Shown piece by piece: positions 35,346 to 46,758 of a DNA stretch of 64,000 nucleotides. Each line of letters opens with the position of its first letter. Position 1 is the first letter of the stretch. A model generated the notes under the pieces. The model saw nothing but the letters and a program-made list of their open reading frames with translations. It made no database searches and was not told the DNA's origin. A program made the position numbers and the translations under genes. Origin of the DNA: Amaranthus tricolor (Eukaryota > Streptophyta > Magnoliopsida > Caryophyllales > Amaranthaceae); assembly GCF_026212465.1 (NCBI RefSeq), contig NC_080049.1, forward strand, positions 18,263,578-18,327,577, given 5' to 3'.

Positions 35346-36559
35346 ATCTCAAAAATAGAGAATTCAATGCCTTGGAATTAACAGGAAACAATTTTATACA
35401 ATGGGCTTCAGATGTCAAATTATATCTATTAAGAAAAATTTTATTATGCACAATAATTGAACTTAATCTTGCCGACAAAGGAAAGGTTATTGAAAGAGAT
35501 CCCATAAAAATTGAGGAAGATAAGGCAAAAGCTGCATCAATTTTGAGACATCATTTAAACGACAGTCTCAAACACGAATACACCAATTATGAGGACCCAA
35601 AATTACTTTGGGAAGAGCTAAATGAAAGATTTGGCCATAATAAAAGTATACTTCTCCCAAAGGCCATCAATGAATGGCGAGAATTAAGATTTCAAGATTT
35701 TAAATCAATTAGTGATTATAATTGTGCCCTTCATCTGATAAAATCAAAATTAGTCTATTGTGGACAACTAATAACAGATGAAGAAATGATAGAAAAAACA
35801 TTATCAACCTTTCACGTGAATAGCATTTTGTTACAACAATATCGCGAAAGTCGTTTCAAGAAACATCATGAATTGCTGAAGACACTTCTTGTTGCGGAAC
35901 AAAATAATGAATTATTATTAAAAAATCACAACAGGAGACCTGTAGGGTCTATGCTTTAATGAGACAAATATGATTGAGAGGAATGTGCGCCATCGAGGTC
36001 GTGGGAACTATTTCATAAGAGGCAAAGGTCGGGGAAAATATCAAGAAAAGAGCGGCATGAATACTCTTGAACAAGGAAATTTCTATGGCCGTGGTCGTGG
36101 TCGTGGTCACGGACTTGGTCGTGGCCGCAACATGGCCACATTTATGAATCAAATATATTTGCCCCCGAAATGATAATTTTAAACAAGTCCAGAAACACAA
36201 AAGCACATGTAATAGATGTGGCATGACTGGACATTGGGGGCGAACTTGTTGTATTGCCAAACATTAAGTGGATTTATATCAAGCTTCCTAGAAAAACAAA
36301 GGAAAAGGGGCAGAAGCAAATTTTGTAAATGAAGCAAGTACATTTGGGCTGACCTTATATGTCTCCGATTTCTTTAATGAGGATGTGAGCCTCCACAAAC
36401 TTGATCCCCAAGAAGAAGATAATTACATCTTTTGAGATGACTAGATGCATTTTCTGTTTCTCTAACTTGTTTTCCCTTCTTTTTTTTAATTTGATAAGTT
36501 GTAATTCTCTATTTATGTTTTTGTATTGAGTATTCTGGCTTTATATTAATAATAATTTT

Positions 36560-37470
36560 TTTTTCTTCTGTTGCCTTAGAAAAAGAAATGTCAGTAAATG
36601 GATCAACATTTCATTGCCTCCTGGACAGTGGAGCAACACATACGATATTGAAAAATCGAGAATATTTTTCAAACTTAAAATTGCTTTAGACAAATGTCAA
36701 TACCATATCAAGAACAACAAAGTTAATTGAAGGCACTGGAAAAGCATGCATCATACTCCCTATGGGGGCAAAATTAGTAACAAATGATGCACTAAACTCG
36801 AGTAAATCTCGAAGAAATCTTATCAGTTTCAAGGCAATACGCCAAAACGGTTATCATATGGAAACCAAAACCACAAATGAGAAAGAATTCTTATGCCTTA
36901 TAGCAAAAAGTAATGGCACAAAAATTATCCTTGAAAGGATGCCAACGTATTCATCGGGGTTGTATCTCACTCATATACGACCGATTGAAATAAATATGAT
37001 AAGACTAGACAATAAAGAGCTATTCACTCTATGGCATGACCACTTAGGTCATCCTGGCACTGGGATGATGCATAAAATAGTAGAAAATTCAGTCGGGCGT
37101 CCACTAAAAAATATTAAGATTCTCCAGTCAAATGAGCTCTTATGCACCTCTTGTTCTCATGGAAAATTTATTACTCGACCAATTAATCCACCATGTGGGC
37201 CTTTTAGGTGCTTCATGGTCTTAATAGACGCTTCCACAAGATGGTCACATGTAAGCCTTCTATCAAGTAGAAACAATGCATTTACAAAACTTCTTGCACA
37301 AATCATCCAATTGAAAAATCATATTCCTGATTGTACAATAAAAAGTATTAGATTGGACAACGCTAGCGAATTCACATCTCAAACTTTTAATGATTATTGC
37401 ATGTCAATTGGAATTAAAGTGGAACACCTTGTGCCACATGTTCACACACAAAATGGTCTTGCTGAATCCT
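36560..37470 (+). pseudogene. pol: Outer Copia protease and integrase, 5' part
   Basis: An aspartic-protease site (CLLDSGATHTILKN, about 36610) is followed by a stop, then an open stretch from 36762. That stretch has the GAG-pre-integrase zinc region (LWHDHLGHPGTGMMHK and CTSCSHGKF), then integrase core blocks. The second catalytic Asp (SIRLDNASEFTSQ) and the NGLAES catalytic Glu block are visible. The stretch that normally holds the first catalytic Asp before PPCGPFR appears to be missing, an in-frame deletion that would inactivate the enzyme. The Sirevirus insertion interrupts the frame right after the Glu block. Confidence 0.8.
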
Positions 37471-38961
37471 TGAAAGTTAATAGGAGGTTGAATACTCTCT
37501 AGAGGGGGGGGTGAATAGAGAGTATGGGCTTTTTAAACTTTTCTGGCAGTTTGTCTCAAGAGTTTGAGGAGACTGTCAAAACTGTCTTCTGGAACAGTTT
37601 TGAGCCAATTCGAAAACTATAACGTATGTGCGGAAAAATAAACTTTAAAGTATAACACACGATATGTTAACGAGGTTCGGTTCTAACCAACCTACTCCCC
37701 GCCTATGGGTTCTCTTTCAACCCGTAGGATTTCAACGCCTTTTATTAATCCGACTTTAATACAACCAAGAAGATCTCACTATCTCCTCTCACCACGTTCT
37801 TCCCCTTGAAGAACCGTATTACAAGTCCCTTTAATAAAAGCAAAATCCCAAATCTCACAATAGAGATTCACAAGTTGAACACTTTAAAAAGTATTCTTGA
37901 TTAGGCGTATTAAACTTAATCTAACTCTTTTTGAACTCTTAAGCCTATTACAAATGTAAGAGCTAGATGAACTAAGAATTACAACTCTTTAAACACTTAG
38001 AGAAATCTTAAATCAAGATAGAAAGTTGTAAGAAAAGGTGTATCAAGATGTTGTCTTAGTTCTGGACGGAAGCCTCATATATATAGTGTACGCCTCAACA
38101 CATCTTCAAAAACAAGAAGGCTCCTATCCGTTATTTTCTGTTGACCTGGTCTTTCAGCGCCTGACTTCAAGATCTTGAGGTTATCTTCAAACTGACGTGT
38201 ACTGACAGCTTAATAATAATTTCGTCATTGTGTTTGTAATTGTCCAATGCTATGCTGCCATGTTAGTACTTAAACAAGATATTGAATAATAAGCATAAAC
38301 CAGATTTATCAACATTTAAATAACCATTTAAATTAATTCCTATTTTTTAGGATCGCTATTTACTATTTTTAGCATAAATTCAAATTTCATCCAAATAATA
38401 GTAAATCTAGATCTTGCTTAAATATAGCCGTGTACAATTAATAATAAAACATGTGTACCTTGTACTATATTTAATTATCAAATTGATTTTAACCATATAT
38501 TTTAAATCTAAGTTTAAATATGAAATATTTAAACGTTAAGCAACAATGTATGACAAAATATTTAAACTTTATTCAAATAATATCCAATGTTAATTTTAAT
38601 GAACCTTGACCTATTAAAATATTTCAAATATAATTTCAAGGAACATTGACCTATTAAAATATTTCAAATATAATTACGAAACTAACCTGATTAAGAACGT
38701 AATTATCTTCAAGACTTTGAAACACATTTCAGAACTTATAAAATCACTTTAAAATAAACTTAAGTTCTTTAAGCATATTCCATCGACTTCTTTCTTAAAA
38801 ATATAAATCAAATGTGTATCAAATATGATTTTAAACTTACTTAAACAATTAAATGTAATTACTTAATTTATTTGTTTAAACAATATGTGTTTTGAATTAT
38901 CATCATCCAAGAGAATTAAGTCTTTAATCTTTCCTTATTATTTAAGAGAGTTGAGTCTTCA
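37471..38961 (-). repeat. 3' LTR of the Sirevirus (leftmost copy)
   Basis: On + it starts TGAAAGTTAATAGG and ends GAGTCTTCA. Within it is a tandem duplication of about 45 bp (CCTTGACCTATTAAAATATT type) at about 38605-38690. Confidence 0.95.
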
Positions 38962-38962
38962 A

Positions 38963-38974
38963 TCTCCCCCTTGA
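38963..38974 (-). promoter_or_regulatory. Polypurine tract next to the 3' LTR
   Basis: On the minus strand it reads CAAGGGGGAGATT, directly against the LTR, the primer for plus-strand DNA synthesis. Near copies of AAGGGGGAG also occur at 39555-39562, 41563-41571 and 41643-41651. Confidence 0.8.
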
Positions 38975-39684
38975 TGAAAGTCAAAACCATATTTACCTAA
39001 ATCATATTTCTAAGTTATAATGAAATGAAAAGCACGAATAATAATAATATATAAAAACATTTTCGAGACTTTATCATTTTTCAGAAACATTCTTCAAGAT
39101 TTTAAGAACAGTTTCAAAACAGAACAGTATTATATCATATTATTACAATCATTGTTTATGTAAACAAATATCCAATCATAATACATGCAAATATGATAGT
39201 CATCAATATCATTTCAAAGACTTTATTATTAAAGACATGATTATCCAGTTATGATTATGAATAATAATCTATAATGCGCAATCAAATATCAAGTTATGCA
39301 ACTAAATTTTCATATCTCCCTTAAACATATACATTATGTCTCCCTTAAGCATGAATGTTAAGCATACAGAACAATTTATCAGAGCAAAACATTTAAGCAA
39401 AACATTTAACAATTTTTCAGAACATAATATATCAGAACATGTATAAGCAAGCAATCATGCGCAATCAAGCAAAACATTATCAAAATATAAAGCAAGTAGA
39501 GCAAGTGAGTATAGCATGCATACATACATACATACATAATATACATATATATTTCTCCCCCTTTTTGACTTTCATCAAAAAGTAAACAAGGAGTTATAAA
39601 ATGTTGGGATTATCAAAAGAAAATATTGTTTGCCGAAAAGAAAATATTGTTCATCAAAGCCATAACATGCATAATCAACAAAAA

Positions 39685-41055
39685 TTACTTCCTAGACCTT
39701 CTCTTCCTTTTCTTGGAAGGTTTGGATTGTCCAGGGGTAATTGTTTCATCAACGGTTGGATTAATTGTTTGGATTGGAGTGGTCTCAGCAATATTCACAT
39801 CAATATTTTGACCCTCACCAGTAACTTCATCATCTCCATTCTTTTCACCCTCTTTATCCTTCTCCTTAGTCTCAGCCTCTTGAGGTACAGCAGCATCACC
39901 ATCATCGACCTCTTCTTCTACTACCACATCTTCTACTACCATTCCCTTCATTTCTTTCATAAAAGAGTCTAACAGAAAAGTAAGAGTAGACACTTTATCA
40001 TGTAATGCCAGTAGGGAAGATTTCATTTCACCAACCTCCAAATCTAGAGACTGAAGTCGGGAAAGAGTGGTGTGTTCCTTGATATGAGGTTCAAGACGTG
40101 TAAGCCGCTTACCATGAATCTTTTGAAGATCCTCTTTATCAGTTGAAGACAAATTTGAGTACAACTCATATTTGCCATCCACTTTGAAAATACCAAGAGG
40201 CGGAAGAATTTCAGTAGATAATGAAATTGGACCAGAACAATCCACTTCCTCTAAATCAGAGAGTAGATTAAAATGATCAAAGATCAATGTTAAAAGATTG
40301 GCATAAGGAAGAGAGCAATTGCGAGAATGTGAGCAACAAAATCGCATTGTGGAGAAAATAATAGAAGAAAAATCAACATTTTTCAGAGAAGCAATCTTCC
40401 ACATCAGTATAAGATGAGCATCAGTAACCAATTCACAAGAAGTGTTGCGAGAGAAAACGGTTCTTACAAGAATGTAGTGTAACAATTTACCATTTAAATT
40501 CAAAGCATTATGTGTTAACTGTTTAGTAGAAGAGAAATCAGAATAAGATTCAAGTATGAACATATCCCTAGCATTTTGTAACGCCAAAATATTAGGAGTT
40601 TGATCATCAGATTTATGAGAAAATTTGAAAATGTCATTCATTAGGGTTTTTGAAATTACAATCTCTTGACCCTTAACAAAACTTCTTAAAGCATGTTCTC
40701 CTTCAATCATAACAAAAGATAAGTTTGAATAGAAAACTTTCACAAGAGTTGGATAGGTAGTAGAACCAGGACTTAATAACATACCAGGAGTAGATTGAAT
40801 AAAAACAGAGATTATTTCAAAGTCTTCAAACAGAAAGAAATTATAATCAAGTATATCAACAAAGGAAAGTGATCTTTGTCGAAAAATATCAACCCATCTC
40901 CCATAAGCAGTATGATTTTCGAACCATTGTTTAGGAACATCAAAAGTGTGTAATGGTGAAACAACAGGGGTTATAGGTTCAGCCATTTGTGATTTAGATG
41001 ATTCTCCTTTTTCGGATTTTGAAGAGGATCTACTCATCCTTCTTTTAGGTGCCAT
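39685..41055 (-). CDS. Sirevirus envelope-like ORF (456 aa)
   Basis: This open frame starts at ATG 41055, 600 bp downstream of pol on the same strand. Sireviruses often carry such a third ORF, historically called env-like; its function is unknown. The N-terminus is basic and Ser/Lys-rich (residues 1-25). A globular part (about 35-290) resembles the plant-transposon-protein domain found in these ORFs. A heptad-rich segment follows (about 325-370), then a strongly acidic run with VVVEDVVVEEEVDDGD-like sequence, and a C-terminus KKRKRRSRK that could act as a nuclear signal. I see no signal peptide and no clear membrane anchor, so the name should not be taken to imply a fusion protein. Confidence 0.75.
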   Translation of the reverse strand: MAPKRRMSRSSSKSEKGESSKSQMAEPITPVVSPLHTFDVPKQWFENHTAYGRWVDIFRQRSLSFVDILDYNFFLFEDFEIISVFIQSTPGMLLSPGSTTYPTLVKVFYSNLSFVMIEGEHALRSFVKGQEIVISKTLMNDIFKFSHKSDDQTPNILALQNARDMFILESYSDFSSTKQLTHNALNLNGKLLHYILVRTVFSRNTSCELVTDAHLILMWKIASLKNVDFSSIIFSTMRFCCSHSRNCSLPYANLLTLIFDHFNLLSDLEEVDCSGPISLSTEILPPLGIFKVDGKYELYSNLSSTDKEDLQKIHGKRLTRLEPHIKEHTTLSRLQSLDLEVGEMKSSLLALHDKVSTLTFLLDSFMKEMKGMVVEDVVVEEEVDDGDAAVPQEAETKEKDKEGEKNGDDEVTGEGQNIDVNIAETTPIQTINPTVDETITPGQSKPSKKRKRRSRK

Positions 41056-41654
41056 TGAAGTTGAATTTGAAAAGCTTGAAAGGGAAAGTGAAAGAGACGG
41101 TTTTGAGAGAAAATCAGAAAAAGATTTTGTGAGTAAATGAATGAGTAAAGCGTTTTACTCTCTTTTAAAGGAGTATAGTACATGCATTTGTACTTTCATT
41201 AAATTGATTGATTTGACAACACAAGAGAATGCAAAGGGTGTGTGTGTGTGTGAAGCTTGACCGGTTTGTGCATCATGGTGAACAAGCATTTGATTTTGGT
41301 TTTCAACCGTGAATATGTGGAAATACAATTATGAGATTAATTGAATTTATTAACCAAAATAATGAACTTTGCATAGATGATGTTCACAACTAATCGAAAC
41401 AAACAATTTTGTTTTAAAATAATTAAATATCCTTTATTAATTAAAGGTATTCAATTATAAATCCCATATTTATAAAACAACTAATTTTTAAGAAATTGAA
41501 ATCAAATTTTCAATTCTTAAATTTATGCATAAACACATATATGATCACAATAATACGTAATGCTCCCCCTTAATACATACTTGGTATTTAAGTAATTATC
41601 GTTTCAATCCTTTTACTCATATGCCATTACTCTTTGATAATACTCCCCCTTAAT

Positions 41655-44600
41655 TCATGCAACGTCATTTAGCATGCCAAGTTCCATACGTATATAAGCA
41701 AAACGATCAGCACTTAAAGGTTTTGTAAATATATCCGCTAATTGATTTTCAGTAGATATAAAAGATAAAGAAATATTACCTTTTTCAACATGATCCCTTA
41801 TAAAATGGTGACGTACCTCAATGTGTTTTGTACGAGAATGTTGCACAGGATTCTTTGTAATACAAATTGCACTTGTATTATCACATCTTATTGGTATGCC
41901 TTTGAAATCAATTCCAAGGTCTCTAAGTTGTTGAGCAATCCATAAGATTTGAGAGCAACATGCACCGGCAGCTATGTATTCAGCTTCAGCTGTAGATAAA
42001 GCAACTGAATTTTGCTTTTTAGAATACCAAGAGATCAATGAATTTCCTAAGAACTGACACGATCCTGAGGTGCTTTTTCTATCAACTTTATATCCAGCAT
42101 AATCAGCATCTGAAAAACCAATTAAACTAAAATTTCCACAGCTAGGGTACCATAGACCAAAGTCTTTAGTCCCATATAAATATCTAAAGATTCTCTTAAC
42201 TGCTGTTAAGTGAGATTCTTTTGGGTTAGCTTGAAAACGAGCACATAAGCAAACACTAAACATGATATCAGGACGACTAGCAGTTAAATACAATAAAGAA
42301 CCAATCATACCTCTATAAGTCTTTTGATCAACACTCTTACCATTTATATCTTGGTCCAAACTTAGTGTTGTACTCATAGGCGTATTAACTTCTTTACATT
42401 GATCCATATTGTACTTTTTCAATAAATCTCTAACATATTTACTTTGACAAATAAATAAGCCATCTTTCTTTTGCTTTATTTGTAGTCCAAGAAAGAATGT
42501 TAAGTCTCCCATCATGCTCATTTCAAACTCTTTGCACATAATCTCAGAAAATTCCTTGCACAAAGAATCATTAGTAGCTCCAAACAATATATCATCAACA
42601 TATACTTGAACAACTAGAATATCTTTTCCTTTAGTTTTAATGAAAAGAGTTTTATCAATTTTACCTCGTTGAAATTCATTTTCAAGTAGATGTGAGCTAA
42701 ATCTGTCATACCAAGCTCTTGGAGCTTGTTTCAAGCCATATAATGCTTTATTTAGTTTGAACACATGATTAGGTAGATCAGAATTTTCAAAACCGGGTGG
42801 TTGTTTAACATATACTTCTTCTTGCAAGTATCCATTTAAGAATGCACATTTAACATCCATTTGATATAGTTTAATATTCATGTATGAAGCAAAAGCAAGC
42901 ATAATACGGATAGATTCTAACCTTGCCACTGGTGCGAAAGTTTCATCATAATCTATTCCTTCTTCTTGATTATAGCCTTGAGCTACCAGTCTTGCTTTAT
43001 TCCTTACAATATCTCCATCCTCATTGAGTTTATTTCGAAAGACCCATCTTGTTCCAATAATAGTACGATCTGGAGGTCTTTCAACTAGATCCCAAACTTT
43101 GTTCCTTTCGAATTCATTTAATTCATTTTGCATTGCAATGATCCACTCTGGTTCTTGTAATGCTTCTTTAACATCTTTAGGTTCTATGAGAGAAACAAAA
43201 GCAGAAAATGCACATAGATTCTTAAGAGAGGATCGAGTTTGCATACCTTTGTTTGGATCACTTATAATATTCTCTGGAGGATGTTGATATGACTTTCTAG
43301 TTCTTCTTCGTAGTATGGATGGTGTGTTTTCATTTAATGAACTTGTACTTACTTCATTTGAGGTATTTCTAATTGGTGTACCCAAAACAGTATGTTCAGG
43401 AACTATCTCAAGATCTTGAGGTTGGGTCTCAAGATCAGACTGTGAGTCTTCAATGTTAACAACCTGTTTTCCATTATCCTCAATACTTTGTATGGTATCC
43501 TGCATATTAACCTTTTTAACTGCATTAGCATTTTTAATATCCAGTTCATCATCACTTAAATCATCAAAATGTTTATTAAGGTTTAACTCTTTAAAACCTT
43601 TACTTAAAGTTGCATTTTCGGATTCATCAAAAACAACATGTATACTTTCTTCAACTATACCTGTACGTTTGTTCAGCACTCGATAAGCTTTACTATTAAG
43701 TGAGTATCCAAGAAATGTACCTTCATCACTTCTAGCATCAAATTTTCCTAAATTATCTTTACCATTATTATGAATAAAACATTTACAACCAAATGGTCTA
43801 AAGTATGCTATATTCGGTTTTCTTCCTTTGAATAACTCATAAGGAGTTTTCTTAAGTATGGGTCTTATAAGACATCTATTTAAGACATAATTAGCTGTGT
43901 TAACAGCTTCAGCCCAATAGTGTTTAGCTAATCCATTTTCAATAAGCATTGTTCTTGCCATCTCTTCTAAAGTTCGATTTTTCCTTTCAACTACACCGTT
44001 TTGTTGAGGTGTCCTAGGAGCTGAAAAGTTATGGGTTATACCATATTTTTCACAAAAGGAGTCAAAGCCTAATTGATCAAACTCTCTTCCATGGTCACTT
44101 CTAACCGAGACTATTGGAAGGTTCAGTTGAGTTTGCATCTCTTTACAACGTCTTGAAAACGGTTTCAAGGCTTCACTTTTATCCTTTAGAAAATCAACCC
44201 ACGTAAATCTAGAATAATCATCAACTATAACTAGGATATAAGATTTACCGCTTATGCTCCGTACACGCATTGGTCCACATAAATCAATATGTAATAGTTC
44301 ACATGGTCTTGATGTACTTACCATTTTCTTCGGTTTAAATGAACTTCTTACTTGTTTACCTTTAATGCATGCGTCACAAATAGAACATTGTTTATAGTCA
44401 AGAGCTGGAAGTCCCTTAACTAAATCTTTACTTACCAACTTCAGCATGGTGTGAGTATTGATATGGCCAAGACGTCTATGCCAAAGTTTTGGATTATCTG
44501 TAATAGCTTTCAAACACTTGAAATTTTGCACTGCAATTTCGTTAGTATGTAAAGCATAAACATTATCATTTCTAAGAGCAGTAATGAGAGTATCTCCAGT

Positions 44601-44888
44601 ATTAGGATTTTTAACAACACATTTTTCTTTGTCAAAAATTACTTCATTACCTTTATCACATAGTTGAGACACACTTAGCAAATTAAATTTTAGACCTTCA
44701 ACTAAATAAACATTGTCAATAGTTTTAGATGGATTCTTACCAATTTTACCAACGCCTAAAATTTTGCATTTACCTTTATCTCCTAAGGTGATTGAGCCAT
44801 TGCATTTTTCTTTAATTTCAGAAAATAAAGATTTTTTACCACTCATATGCCTCGAGCATCCACTATCTAGAATCCATTTTTGTTTATC
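41655..44888 (-). CDS. pol: Sirevirus pol: protease, integrase, reverse transcriptase, RNase H
   Basis: The frame is open from 44888, just after a TAG, and the first ATG is 44846. The protease site [11 protein letters not shown] lies upstream of that ATG, so translation must enter from further 5'. Then come the GAG-pre-integrase/HHCC zinc region ([21 protein letters not shown]) and the integrase core with HIDLCGPM (first Asp), [10 protein letters not shown] (second Asp) and NGVVERKNR (Glu). RT follows with [20 protein letters not shown] and YVDDILFG, then RNase H with GFSDADYAG and [11 protein letters not shown]. All catalytic residues are present and there is no internal stop. It is in the same frame as gag, separated by three stops (TAA 44922-44924, TGA 44916-44918, TAG 44889-44891). 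Confidence 0.95.
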   Translation of the reverse strand, partial: DKQKWILDSGCSRHMSGKKSLFSEIKEKCNGSITLGDKGKCKILGVGKIGKNPSKTIDNVYLVEGLKFNLLSVSQLCDKGNEVIFDKEKCVVKNPNTGDTLITALRNDNVYALHTNEIAVQNFKCLKAITDNPKLWHRRLGHINTHTMLKLVSKDLVKGLPALDYKQCSICDACIKGKQVRSSFKPKKMVSTSRPCELLHIDLCGPMRVRSISGKSYILVIVDDYSRFTWVDFLKDKSEALKPFSRRCKEMQTQLNLPIVSVRSDHGREFDQLGFDSFCEKYGITHNFSAPRTPQQNGVVERKNRTLEEMARTMLIENGLAKHYWAEAVNTANYVLNRCLIRPILKKTPYELFKGRKPNIAYFRPFGCKCFIHNNGKDNLGKFDARSDEGTFLGYSLNSKAYRVLNKRTGIVEESIHVVFDESENATLSKGFKELNLNKHFDDLSDDELDIKNANAVKKVNMQDTIQSIEDNGKQVVNIEDSQSDLETQPQDLEIVPEHTVLGTPIRNTSNEVSTSSLNENTPSILRRRTRKSYQHPPENIISDPNKGMQTRSSLKNLCAFSAFVSLIEPKDVKEALQEPEWIIAMQNELNEFERNKVWDLVERPPDRTIIGTRWVFRNKLNEDGDIVRNKARLVAQGYNQEEGIDYDETFAPVARLESIRIMLAFASYMNIKLYQMDVKCAFLNGYLQEEVYVKQPPGFENSDLPNHVFKLNKALYGLKQAPRAWYDRFSSHLLENEFQRGKIDKTLFIKTKGKDILVVQVYVDDILFGATNDSLCKEFSEIMCKEFEMSMMGDLTFFLGLQIKQKKDGLFICQSKYVRDLLKKYNMDQCKEVNTPMSTTLSLDQDINGKSVDQKTYRGMIGSLLYLTASRPDIMFSVCLCARFQANPKESHLTAVKRIFRYLYGTKDFGLWYPSCGNFSLIGFSDADYAGYKVDRKSTSGSCQFLGNSLISWYSKKQNSVALSTAEAEYIAAGACCSQILWIAQQLRDLGIDFKGIPIRCDNTSAICITKNPVQHSRTKHIEVRHHFIRDHVEKGNISLSFISTENQLADIFTKPLSADRFAYIRMELGMLNDVA

Positions 44889-44921
44889 CTACAAAACAAA
44901 AGAAAATAACCTTTCTCAACC

Positions 44922-46712
44922 TTACTTGGCTATCCAAGTGACAAATTTGGAACCATATTCGGGATAGACCATGTTGGGTGGTCTTGTTCCTTTAGGAACC
45001 CATATTTGCTTTATCTGTTCACGTAATTCAAAAGGAAAGGAATTCTTGATAATATAATCATCTTTACGTCTGTAAGGACATGCAAATCTTATATGTCCTT
45101 TTTTGCAACAAAATGTGCAAGTAGGAGTACGTTTATGTTTATTTGCACCTTTTACAAATGTGGTTTTACTCTTATAGTTATGTGTAACATGATTATAACC
45201 AATACCACGTTTATCACTAGTTGATTTTTGTTGTGTAAGCATTTTAGTGAGTTTAGATTCAGACTCATTAAGCTTGTTTAATGCTTGTAGATTTTTCTCA
45301 GATTCCAGTTTCAAGGTTTTGATCCTGGCTTCAAGATCATTGTTCTCATTTTTAAGATCAATAAGCTGTTTAGTCTGACTGAAATTCTGTTCTTTCAAGA
45401 CCTTGACAGTCTTTTCAAGATTTGATTTTTCAGCCTTTAGCGAATTATTTTTATTTATAATTTCTTCACAACCTTCAGCATAATGACGTATTCGATCTTC
45501 CAAAGTGTTTTTCTCATCTTTTAAAATTTTCTCAATTTGAAACATATTTAGGAGTGTTATAACCAATTCATCTTTTGTGCATGTGTTAAGATATTCACGT
45601 ACCTCTTTGTGATTTTGATCTAAATCATCATTGTCATCATTATCAGCCATAAGACATACATGAGCTTGTCCATCTTCATTTTCAGATTCGGATGATACTT
45701 CGGAATCACTCCAAGTTGCAACCATCGCTTGTTTGTTTTTGTTCTTTTTGTAGGATTGCCTTTTCTTCTTAGGACAGTCCTTTACGATATGTTCTGTAGA
45801 ACCACATTCAAAACAAGCAAGTTTGTTAGTCTTAAAATTTGAATTAGAATTAGAAGACTTACCTTTATTTCTGGATTTAAATTTCTTAAATCGTTTTCGC
45901 ATCTTCATAATTCCTTCAAGACCTTTTGTAATTAACGCAAATGGATCTTCCTCATCATCGCTATCTTCACTATCACTTGAGGATTCATGATGTTTCTTTG
46001 CCTTTAATGCAAGATTTTTCATGGAAGGTATTATATCATTATCTCCATCATCATGTAGGGTAAGTTCGTGAGTTGTGAGTTTTCCAAGGAGATCGTCAAG
46101 CGATAGAACTCTCAAGTCTTGAGCTTCCTCTATGGCGGTGACTTTTGGACCCCATTTGGATCTTGGAAGACACCTTAAGACCTTCTGGACTTTTTCTGCA
46201 TTAGTAAAAGTTTTTCCAAGAGAATTCAAACTATTAGTAATCAAAGTAAAACGAGTAAACATTTCATTTATATTCTCATCCTTTTTCATCTTGAACATTT
46301 CATATTGATGCATGAGGATGTTGATCTTTGTTTCCTTTACTTGACTTGTTCCTTCGTATGTCACAACCAACTTGTCCCATATTTCTTTAGCACTTGTACA
46401 TGAAGAAACTCGATTGAACTCAGTACCATTCAAAGCACAACATAATTGATTCATTGCTCTATAGTTTTTGGAAACCCATTCCAAATCTGTTTGTGAATAT
46501 TCGGACTCGGACTTTATTACATCATTTCCTTGAGCGTCCTTTTTCATGGGAATCTTAGGTCCTTTAGTTATGATCTCCCAAAGCTCCATATCTTGATCAA
46601 TCACAAACATTTTCATCAAAGTTTTCCAATGTGAGAAATTTGTACCGCAAAACAAAGGAGGTCTTGAACACGAACGACCTTGAGCAAACAACCCTTCTCC
46701 TATTGGATCCAT
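44922..46712 (-). CDS. gag: Sirevirus gag (596 aa)
   Basis: The ATG at 46712 is chosen because the upstream codon at 46715 is GTG. The start lies only about 35 bases after the primer site, so the leader is very short. A UBN2-type capsid region fills about residues 20-220 (FSHWKTLMKMFV, EIWDKLVVTYEG, MHQYEMFKMKKDENI). A CCHC zinc knuckle (CFECGSTEHIVKDC, about residue 300) follows a Lys/Ser-rich linker. A long coiled coil spans about 380-490. A second zinc-finger-like motif, CTFCCKKGHIRFAC, lies near residue 550. The end is WIAK and TAA. The long C-terminal coiled-coil extension is typical of Sirevirus gag. Confidence 0.93.
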   Translation of the reverse strand: MDPIGEGLFAQGRSCSRPPLFCGTNFSHWKTLMKMFVIDQDMELWEIITKGPKIPMKKDAQGNDVIKSESEYSQTDLEWVSKNYRAMNQLCCALNGTEFNRVSSCTSAKEIWDKLVVTYEGTSQVKETKINILMHQYEMFKMKKDENINEMFTRFTLITNSLNSLGKTFTNAEKVQKVLRCLPRSKWGPKVTAIEEAQDLRVLSLDDLLGKLTTHELTLHDDGDNDIIPSMKNLALKAKKHHESSSDSEDSDDEEDPFALITKGLEGIMKMRKRFKKFKSRNKGKSSNSNSNFKTNKLACFECGSTEHIVKDCPKKKRQSYKKNKNKQAMVATWSDSEVSSESENEDGQAHVCLMADNDDNDDLDQNHKEVREYLNTCTKDELVITLLNMFQIEKILKDEKNTLEDRIRHYAEGCEEIINKNNSLKAEKSNLEKTVKVLKEQNFSQTKQLIDLKNENNDLEARIKTLKLESEKNLQALNKLNESESKLTKMLTQQKSTSDKRGIGYNHVTHNYKSKTTFVKGANKHKRTPTCTFCCKKGHIRFACPYRRKDDYIIKNSFPFELREQIKQIWVPKGTRPPNMVYPEYGSKFVTWIAK

Positions 46713-46745
46713 CACAAGATATTAATCTTTTTGTGTGAAACTTAG

Positions 46746-46758
46746 CTCTGATACCAAA
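46746..46758 (-). promoter_or_regulatory. Primer-binding site (tRNA-iMet) of the Sirevirus
   Basis: On the minus strand TTTGGTATCAGAGC follows the 5' LTR directly; TGGTATCAGAGC is complementary to the 3' end of plant initiator-methionine tRNA. Confidence 0.92.

Larger units (their letters stand above)
34006..35959 (+). pseudogene. gag: gag of the outer Copia element, split by a solo LTR
   Basis: The original ATG is at 34006. The first four codons (34006-34017) are followed by the solo LTR, and the frame resumes at 35351. The target duplication is part of the reading frame, so removing the insertion and one ATCTC restores it. The body is a UBN2-type gag domain (for example NNFIQWASDVKLYLL and LWEELNERFGHNKS) and ends at a TAA at 35957-35959. 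Any frame that appears to start in the LTR at 35312 is an artefact, with a dozen residues from LTR sequence. A basic Gly/Arg-rich linker (35970-36173, GRGRGRGHGLGRGR) and a zinc knuckle (CNRCGMTGHWGRTC, about 36210) follow after further stops. Confidence 0.85.

Noticed and set aside
35312..35350. gag start at the first ATG of the long open frame
   Set aside because: Those residues come from the solo LTR; the target duplication shows that the true start is at 34006.
44888..44925. A short intron joining gag to pol (GTAAGG ... TTTTGTAG, 37 nt)
   Set aside because: The consensus is tempting, but 37 nt is far below the usual minimum for plant introns, and its removal would shift the frame into an early stop.
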